This document shows, piece by piece, positions 56,701 to 64,000 of a DNA stretch of 64,000 nucleotides (the stretch's first letter is position 1; each line of letters begins with the position of its first letter). Origin of the DNA: Allodiplogaster sudhausi (taxonomy: Eukaryota; Nematoda; Chromadorea; Rhabditida; Diplogasteridae). The notes below the pieces were generated by a model, which was given only the letters and a program-made list of their open reading frames with translations, was not told the DNA's origin and searched no databases. The stretch covers positions 42,953 to 106,952 of the forward strand of contig CALZFC010000022.1 in NCBI GenBank assembly GCA_945643635.1, in the 5' to 3' direction. Made by a program: the position numbers and the translations under genes.

Positions 56701-58694
56701 TAGAAAATTGCGTGTACATAGAGAAACCATGTAGAAAACTGTTCCCTTTCTAGTGATAATAGGCAGGACTCATTGCTTCAGTTTTCTGAACTTTTCTCTC
56801 TTAATTTTGCTGCTAAAAGAGACCTTTGTACACCGTTCATGCCCGAATTTTCGTTTTAGAATTTATTTTTCGGGCTGGACATTCTAGAAAATTGCGTGTA
56901 CATAGAGAAACCATGTAGAAAACTGTTCCCTTTCTAGTGATAATAGGCAGGACTCATTGCTTCAGTTTTCTGAACTTTTCTCTCTTAATTTTGCTGCTAA
57001 AAGAGACCTTTGTACACCGTTCATGCCCGAATTTTCGTTTTAGAATTTATTTTTCGGGCTGGACATTCTAGAAAATTGCGTGTACATAGAGAAACCATGT
57101 AGAAAACTGTTCCCTTTCTAGTGATAATAGGCAGGACTCATTGCTTCAGTTTTCTGAACTTTTCTCTCTTAATTTTGCTGCTAAAAGAGACCTTTGTACA
57201 CCGTTCATGCCCGAATTTTCGTTTTAGAATTTATTTTTCGGGCTGGACATTCTAGAAAATTGCGTGTACATAGAGAAACCATGTAGAAAACTGTTCCCTT
57301 TCTAGTGATAATAGGCAGGACTCATTGCTTCAGTTTTCTGAACTTTTCTCTCTTAATTTTGCTGCTAAAAGAGACCTTTGTACACCGTTCATGCCCGAAT
57401 TTTCGTTTTAGAATTTATTTTTCGGGCTGGACATTCTAGAAAATTGCGTGTACATAGAGAAACCATGTAGAAAACTGTTCCCTTTCTAGTGATAATAGGC
57501 AGGACTCATTGCTTCAGTTTTCTGAACTTTTCTCTCTTAATTTTGCTGCTAAAAGAGACCTTTGTACACCGTTCATGCCCGAATTTTCGTTTTAGAATTT
57601 ATTTTTCGGGCTGGACATTCTAGAAAATTGCGTGTACATAGAGAAACCATGTAGAAAACTGTTCCCTTTCTAGTGATAATAGGCAGGACTCATTGCTTCA
57701 GTTTTCTGAACTTTTCTCTCTTAATTTTGCTGCTAAAAGAGACCTTTGTACACCGTTCATGCCCGAATTTTCGTTTTAGAATTTATTTTTCGGGCTGGAC
57801 ATTCTAGAAAATTGCGTGTACATAGAGAAACCATGTAGAAAACTGTTCCCTTTCTAGTGATAATAGGCAGGACTCATTGCTTCAGTTTTCTGAACTTTTC
57901 TCTCTTAATTTTGCTGCTAAAAGAGACCTTTGTACACCGTTCATGCCCGAATTTTCGTTTTAGAATTTATTTTTCGGGCTGGACATTCTAGAAAATTGCG
58001 TGTACATAGAGAAACCATGTAGAAAACTGTTCCCTTTCTAGTGATAATAGGCAGGACTCATTGCTTCAGTTTTCTGAACTTTTCTCTCTTAATTTTGCTG
58101 CTAAAAGAGACCTTTGTACACCGTTCATGCCCGAATTTTCGTTTTAGAATTTATTTTTCGGGCTGGACATTCTAGAAAATTGCGTGTACATAGAGAAACC
58201 ATGTAGAAAACTGTTCCCTTTCTAGTGATAATAGGCAGGACTCATTGCTTCAGTTTTCTGAACTTTTCTCTCTTAATTTTGCTGCTAAAAGAGACCTTTG
58301 TACACCGTTCATGCCCGAATTTTCGTTTTAGAATTTATTTTTCGGGCTGGACATTCTAGAAAATTGCGTGTACATAGAGAAACCATGTAGAAAACTGTTC
58401 CCTTTCTAGTGATAATAGGCAGGACTCATTGCTTCAGTTTTCTGAACTTTTCTCTCTTAATTTTGCTGCTAAAAGAGACCTTTGTACACCGTTCATGCCC
58501 GAATTTTCGTTTTAGAATTTATTTTTCGGGCTGGACATTCTAGAAAATTGCGTGTACATAGAGAAACCATGTAGAAAACTGTTCCCTTTCTAGTGATAAT
58601 AGGCAGGACTCATTGCTTCAGTTTTCTGAACTTTTCTCTCTTAATTTTGCTGCTAAAAGAGACCTTTGTACACCGTTCATGCCCGAATTTTCGT
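53727..58694 (+). repeat. Block B: 27 further consensus copies
   Basis: Units 293-319 are all 184 bp (27 x 184 = 4968) and match block A, with no difference seen by eye. The block is bounded on the left by the 183-bp copy 292 and on the right by copy 320, which has lost one T from the run at unit 178-181. Confidence 0.94.
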
Positions 58695-60345
58695 TTTAGA
58701 ATTTATTTTTCGGGCTGGACATTCTAGAAAATTGCGTGTACATAGAGAAACCATGTAGAAAACTGTTCCCTTTCTAGTGATAATAGGCAGGACTCATTGC
58801 TTCAGTTTTCTGAACTTTTCTCTCTTAATTTTGCTGCTAAAAGAGACCTTTGTACACCGTTCATGCCCGAATTTCGTTTTAGAATTTATTTTTCGGGCTG
58901 GACATTCTAGAAAATTGCGTGTACATAGAGAAACCATGTAGAAAACTGTTCCCTTTCTAGTGATAATAGGCAGGACTCATTGCTTCAGTTTTTGAACTTT
59001 TCTCTCTTAATTTTGCTGCTAAAAGAGACCTTTGTACACCGTTCATGCCCGAATTTTCGTTTTAGAATTTATTTTTCGGGCTGGACATTCTAGAAAATTG
59101 CGTGTACATAGAGAAACCATGTAGAAAACTGTTCCCTTTCTAGTGATAATAGGCAGGACTCATTGCTTCAGTTTTCTGAACTTTTCTCTCTTAATTTTGC
59201 TGCTAAAAGAGACCTTTGTACACCGTTCATGCCCGAATTTTCGTTTTAGAATTATTTTTCGGGCTGGACATTCTAGAAAATTGCGTGTACATAGAGAAAC
59301 CATGTAGAAAACTGTTCCCTTTCTAGTGATAATAGGCAGGACTCATTGCTTCAGTTTTCTGAACTTTTCTCTCTTAATTTTGCTGCTAAAAGAGACCTTT
59401 GTACACCGTTCATGCCCGAATTTTCGTTTTAGAATTTATTTTTCGGCTGGACATTCTAGAAAATTGCGTGTACATAGAGAAACCATGTAGAAAACTGTTC
59501 CCTTTCTAGTGATAATAGGCAGGACTCATTGCTTCAGTTTTCTGAACTTTTCTCTCTTAATTTTGCTGCTAAAAGAGACCTTTGTACACCGTTCATGCCC
59601 GAATTTTCGTTTTAGAATTTATTTTTCGGGCTGGACATTCTAGAAAATTGCGTGTACATAGAGAAACCATGTAGAAAACTGTTCCCTTTCTAGTGATAAT
59701 AGGCAGGACTCATTGCTTCAGTTTTCTGAACTTTTCTCTCTTAATTTTGCTGCTAAAAGAGACCTTTGTACACCGTTCATGCCCGAATTTTCGTTTTAGA
59801 ATTTATTTTCAGGCTGGACATTCTAGAAAATTGCGTGTACATAGAGAAACCATGTAGAAAACTGTTCCCTTTCTAGTGATAATAGGCAGGACTCATTGCT
59901 TCAGTTTTCTGAACTTTTCTCTCTTAATTTTGCTGCTAAAAGAGACCTTGTGTACACCGTTCATGCCCGAATTTTCGTTTTAGAATTTATTTTTCGGGCT
60001 GGACATTCTAGAAAATTGCGTGTACATAGAGAAACCATGTAGAAAACTGTTCCCTTTCTAGTGATAATAGGCAGGACTCATTGCTTCAGTTTTCTGAACT
60101 TTTCTCTCTTAATTTTGCTGCTAAAAGAGACCTTTGTACACCGTTCATGCCCGAATTTCGTTTTAGAATTTATTTTTCGGGCTGGACATTCTAGAAAATT
60201 GCGTGTACATAGAGAAACCATGTAGAAAACTGTTCCCTTTCTAGTGATAATAGGCAGGACTCATTGCTTCAGTTTTATGAACTTTTCTCTCTTAATTTTG
60301 CTGCTAAAAGAGACCTTTGTACACCGTTCATGCCCGAATTTTCGT
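58695..60345 (+). repeat. Block C1: copies 320-328, about one change per copy
   Basis: Copy starts and changes in unit coordinates: 58695 (one T lost from 178-181); 58878 (C116 lost); 59061 consensus; 59245 (T lost from 8-10); 59428 (G lost from 18-20); 59611 consensus; 59795 (T lost from 12-16, G18A, and an extra G near 157, so its length is still 184); 59979 (T lost from 178-181); 60162 (substitution C116A at base 60277). There are nine changes in nine copies, and six of them are single-base losses. Confidence 0.92.
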
Positions 60346-60526
60346 TTTAGAATTTATTTTTCGGGCTGGACATTCTAGAAAATTGCGTGTACATAGAGAA
60401 ACCATGTAGAAAACTGTTCCCTTTCTAGTGATAATAGGCAGGACTCTGCTTCAGTTTTCTGAACTTTCTCTCTTAATTTTGCTGCTAAAAGAGACCTTTG
60501 TACACCGTTCATGCCCGAATTTTCGT
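60346..60526 (+). repeat. Copy 329: 181 bp, with a two-base loss
   Basis: The dinucleotide AT is missing from ACTCATTGC, giving ACTCTGC near base 60446, and one T is missing from the T4 run at unit 122-125. The AT loss is one of the few indels in the window that is not in a homopolymer. Confidence 0.9.
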
Positions 60527-60708
60527 TTTAGAATTTATTTTTCGGGCTGGACATTCTAGAAAATTGCGTGTACATAGAGAAACCATGTAGAAAACTGTTC
60601 CCTTCTAGTGATAATAGGCAGGACTCATTGCTTCAGTTTTCTGATTTTTCTCTCTCTTATTTGCTGCTAAAAGAGACCTTTGTACACCGTTCATGCCCGA
60701 ATTTTCGT
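60527..60708 (+). repeat. Copy 330: 182 bp, scrambled around unit 118-138
   Basis: One T is missing from the CCCTTT run. In addition, bases about 60641-60663 differ by several clustered changes: CTGAAC becomes CTGAT with a longer T run, the CT repeat gains one unit (CTCTCTCTT), and AATTTT becomes ATTT. The net change in that stretch is -1. Clustered compensating changes in a low-complexity pyrimidine run fit a locally misaligned or single-read consensus. Replication slippage is the alternative. Confidence 0.85.
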
Positions 60709-63447
60709 TTTAGAATTTATTTTTCGGGCTGGACATTCTAGAAAATTGCGTGTACATAGAGAAACCATGTAGAAAACTGTTCCTTTCTAGTGATAATAGG
60801 CAGGACTCATTGCTTCAGTTTTCTGAACTTTTCTCTCTTAATTTTGCTGCTAAAAGAGACCTTTGTACACCGTTCATGCCCGAATTTTCGTTTTAGAATT
60901 TATTTCGGGCTGGACATTCTAGAAAATTGCGTGTACATAGAGAAACCATGTAGAAAAACTGTTCCCTTTCTAGTGATAATAGGCAGGACTCATTGCTTCA
61001 GTTTTCTGAACTTTCTCTCTTAATTTTGCTGCTAAAAGAGACCTTTGTACACCGTTCATGCCCGAATTTCGTTTTAGAATTTATTTTCGGGCTGGACATT
61101 CTAGAAAATTGCGTGTACATAGAGAAACCATGTAGAAAACTGTTCCCTTTCTAGTGATAATAGGCAGGACTCATTGCTTCAGTTTCTGAACTTTTCTCTC
61201 TTAATTTTGCTGCTAAAAGAGACCTTTGTACACCGTTCATGCCCGAATTTTCGTTTTAGAATTTATTTTTCGGGCTGGACATTCTAGAAAATTGCGTGTA
61301 CATAGAGAAACCATGTAGAAAACTGTTCCCTTTCTAGTGATAATAGGCAGGACTCATTGCTTCAGTTTTATGAACTTTTTCTCTTAATTTTGCTGCTAAA
61401 AGAGACCTTTGTACACCGTTCATGCCCGAATTTTCGTTTTAGAATTATTTTTCGGGCTGGACATTCTAGAAAATTGCGTGTACATAGAGAAACCATGTAG
61501 AAAACTGTTCCCTTTCTAGTGATAATAGGCAGGACTCATTGCTTCAGTTTTCTGAACTTTTCTCTCTTAATTTTGCTGCTAAAAGAGACCTTTGTACACG
61601 TTCATGCCCGAATTTTCGTTTTAGAATTTATTTTTCGGGCTGGACATTCTAGAAAATTGCGTGTACATAGAGAAACCATGTAGAAAAACTGTTCCCTTTC
61701 TAGTGATAATAGGCAGGACTCATTGCTTCAGTTTTCTGAACTTTTCTCTCTTAATTTTGCTGCTAAAAGAGACCTTTGTACACCGTTCATGCCCGAATTT
61801 TCGTTTTAGAATTTATTTTTCGGGCTGGACATTCTAGAAAATTGCGTGTACATAGAGAAACCATGTAGAAAACTGTTCCCTTTCTAGTGATAATAGGCAG
61901 GACTCATTGCTTCAGTTTTCTGAACTTTTCTCTCTTAATTTGCTGCTAAAAGAGACCTTTGTACACCGTTCATGCCCGAATTTCGTTTTAGATTTATTTT
62001 TCGGGCTGGACATTCTAGAAAATTGCGTGTACATAGAGAAACCATGTAGAAAACTGTTCCCTTTCTAGTGATAATAGGCAGGACTCATTGCTTCAGTTTT
62101 CTGAACTTTTCTCTCTTAATTTGCTGCTAAAAGAGACTTTGTACACCGTTCATGCCCGAATTTTCGTTTTAGAATTTATTTTCGGGCTGGACATTCTAGA
62201 AAATTGCGTGTACATAGAGAAACCATGTAGAAAACTGTTCCCTTCTAGTGATAATAGGCAGGACTCATTGCTTCAGTTTTCTGAACTTTTCTCTCTTAAT
62301 TTTGCTGCTAAAAGAGACCTTTGTACACCGTTCATGCCCGAATTTTCGTTTTAGAATTTATTTTTCGGGCTGGACATTCTAGAAAATTGCGTGTACATAG
62401 AGAAACCATGTAGAAAACTGTTCCCTTTCTAGTGATAATAGGCAGGACTCATTGCTTCAGTTTTCTGAACTTTCTCTCTTAATTTTGCTGCTAAAAGAGA
62501 CCTTTGTACACCGTTCATGCCCGAATTTTCGTTTTAGAATTATTTTTCGGGCTGGACATTCTAGAAAATTGCGTGTACATAGAGAAACCATGTAGAAAAC
62601 TGTTCCTTTCTAGTGATAATAGGCAGGACTCATTGCTTCAGTTTTCTGAACTTTTCTCTCTTAATTTTGCTGCTAAAAGAGACCTTTGTACACCGTTCAT
62701 GCCCGAATTTTCGTTTTAGAATTTATTTTTCGGGCTGGACATTCTAGAAAATTGCGTGTACATAGAGAAACCATGTAGAAAACTGTTCCCTTTCTAGTGA
62801 TAATAGGCAGGACTCATTGCTTCAGTTTTCTGAACTTTTCTCTCTTAATTTTGCTGCTAAAAGAGACCTTTGTACACCGTTCATGCCCGAATTTTCGTTT
62901 TAGAATTATTTTTCGGGCTGGACATTCTAGAAAATTGCGTGTACATAGAGAAACCATGTAGAAAACTGTTCCCTTTCTAGTGATAATAGGCAGGACTCAT
63001 TGCTTCAGTTTTATGAACTTTTCTCTCTTAATTTTGCTGCTAAAAGAGACCTTTGTACACCGTTCATGCCCGAATTTTCGTTTTAGAATTTATTTTTCGG
63101 GCTGGACATTCTAGAAAATTGCGTGTACATAGAGAAACCATGTAGAAAACTGTTCCTTTCTAGTGATAATAGGCAGGACTCATTGCTTCAGTTTTCTGAA
63201 CTTTTCTCTCTTAATTTTGCTGCTAAAAGAGACCTTTGTACACCGTTCATGCCCGAATTTTCGTTTTAGAATTTATTTTTCGGCTGGACATTCTAGAAAA
63301 TTGCGTGTACATAGAGAAACCATGTAGAAAACTGTTCCCTTTCTAGTGATAATAGGCAGGACTCATTGCTTCAGTTTTCTGAACTTTTCTCTCTTAATTT
63401 TGCTGCTAAAAGAGACCTTTGTACACCGTTCATGCCCGAATTTTCGT

Positions 63448-64000
63448 TTTAGAATTTATTTTCGGGCTGGACATTCTAGAAAATTGCGTGTACATAGAGA
63501 AACCATGTAGAAAACTGTTCCCTTTCTAGTGATAATAGGCAGGACTCATTGCTTCAGTTTTCTGAACTTTTCTCTCTTAATTTGCTGCTAAAAGAGACCT
63601 TTGTACACCGTTCATGCCCGAATTTCGTTTTAGAATTATTTTTCAGGCTGGACATTCTAGAAAATTGCGTGTACATAGAGAAACCATGTAGAAAACTGTT
63701 CCTTTCTAGTGATAATAGGCAGGACTCATTGCTTCAGTTTCTGAACTTTTCTCTCTTAATTTGCTGCTAAAAGAGACCTTTGTACACCGTTCATGCCCGA
63801 ATTTTCGTTTAGAATTTATTTTCGGGTGGACATTCTAGAAAATTGCGTGTACATAGAGAAACCATGTAGAAAACTTTCCCTTTCTAGTGATAATAGGCAG
63901 GACTCATTGCTTCAGTTTTCTGAACTTTTCTCTCTTAATTTTGCTGCTAAAGAGACCTTTGTACACGTTCATGCCCGAATTTTCGTTTTAGATTTATTTT
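63448..64000 (+). repeat. Block C3: copies 346-348 plus partial copy 349, most degraded
   Basis: Copy 346 (63448-63628, 181 bp) has lost single T bases in three runs. Copy 347 (63629-63807, 179 bp) has lost single bases from T8-10, C74-76, T112-115, T135-138 and the junction T4, and carries G18A at 63645. Copy 348 (63808-63986, 179 bp) has lost a T from 12-16, C21, G71, an A from 145-148 and a C from 163-164. The partial copy 63987-64000 has lost one A from the AA at unit 6-7. That is 14 changes in three full copies, the highest density in the window. The sequence is still plainly the same satellite at base 64000. Confidence 0.92.

Larger units (their letters stand above)
60346..63447 (+). 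repeat. Block C2: copies 329-345, about 1.8 changes per copy
   Basis: Unit lengths in order are 181, 182, 183, 181, 182, 183, 182, 185, 182, 181, 182, 183, 182, 184, 183, 183 and 183, with starts at 60346, 60527, 60709, 60892, 61073, 61255, 61438, 61620, 61805, 61987, 62168, 62350, 62533, 62715, 62899, 63082 and 63265. Only the copy at 62715 is consensus. Losses recur in the same runs: T8-10, T12-16, C74-76, T77-79, T122-125, T135-138 and T178-181. An extra A in the A4 run at 65-68 occurs in the copies at 60892 and 61620. C116A recurs at 61370 and 63013. I count about 30 changes in 17 copies, treating the scrambled copy at 60527 conservatively. Confidence 0.9.
1..64000 (+). repeat. Satellite DNA array, 184-bp unit, head to tail
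   Basis: The anchor TTTAGA occurs at 1, 185, 369 and so on, every 184 bases, up to 53177. After that it recurs at intervals of 179 to 185 bases to the end. This gives 348 full units and a 14-base partial one, all in the same orientation, with no inversion, insertion or unrelated sequence between them. A unit of 160-200 bp is typical of eukaryotic centromeric and heterochromatic satellites, which often match the nucleosome repeat length. That supports a eukaryotic heterochromatin block but does not show that it is a centromere. Both ends of the window lie inside the array, so its true length is unknown. I do not recognise the family. Confidence 0.99.

Noticed and set aside
60790..61023. 77-codon open frame
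   Set aside because: It starts at GTG and consists of translated satellite carried over a unit boundary because one-base losses in adjoining copies keep the frame open. The peptide is the repeat itself, and no equivalent exists in the 53 kb of perfect copies.
62088..62354. 88-codon open frame
   Set aside because: It starts at TTG inside the repeat and spans units of 181 and 182 bp whose indels happen to remove stops. It has no ATG start and no resemblance to a protein family, and it vanishes in consensus units.
62504..62719. 71-codon open frame
   Set aside because: TTG start, same satellite-derived peptide as the other frames. It depends on the T8-10 and C74-76 losses in the copy at 62533.
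63549..63770. 73-codon open frame
   Set aside because: TTG start in the most error-rich part of the window. It exists only because of several one-base losses in copies 346 and 347.
1..64000. CRISPR array
   Set aside because: The units abut directly, with no variable spacers between them, and a 184-bp unit is far longer than any CRISPR repeat.
1..64000. Telomeric repeats or an array boundary within the window
   Set aside because: No short telomere-type repeat is present, and both the first and last bases are still inside the satellite. The degraded right end is still the same unit.

Overview
The whole window is one tandem satellite array. A 184-bp unit repeats head to tail in one orientation from base 1 to base 64000. 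Counting from the anchor TTTAGA at base 1 (an arbitrary phase), there are 348 complete copies and a 14-base partial one. I found no protein-coding gene, RNA gene, transposon, CRISPR array or single-copy sequence on either strand, and neither edge of the array is in view. Tens of kilobases of a nucleosome-length satellite point to eukaryotic constitutive heterochromatin (centromeric, pericentromeric or subtelomeric). The sequence alone does not say which, and I do not recognise the satellite family or the species.

Layout. Block A (1-53176): 289 copies of exactly 184 bp with no difference that I could see. A short seam (53177-53726): three copies, two of them lacking one T. Block B (53727-58694): 27 more consensus copies. 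Block C (58695-64000): copies that depart from consensus more and more, at about 1 change per copy up to 60345, about 1.8 up to 63447, and about 4.7 in the last three full copies. Nearly all changes are one-base losses inside homopolymer runs. That looks more like falling consensus quality near a contig end than like biological decay of an array edge. Two substitutions recur at fixed unit positions (C116A three times, G18A twice) and may be real variants.

The unit has 48 A, 33 G, 35 C and 68 T (37% GC, T-rich on the + strand) and 5 CpG. It contains a 7-bp dyad (GCCCGAA...TTCGGGC) across the unit junction, a heat-shock-element-like run built on TTCTAGAA, four A/T tracts spaced about one helical turn apart, a 12-nt pyrimidine run, and the two halves of a CENP-B-box-like pattern separated by 10 extra bases. 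These are pattern matches with no functional evidence.

Because 184 is not a multiple of 3, reading frames shift at each copy and close quickly. The only longer open frames lie in the right-hand part, where 183-bp and other altered copies happen to keep a frame open. They are not genes. The points most worth following up are whether the copy number is real (289 indistinguishable copies cannot be counted by reads shorter than the block) and what causes the left-to-right change from perfect to error-rich sequence.
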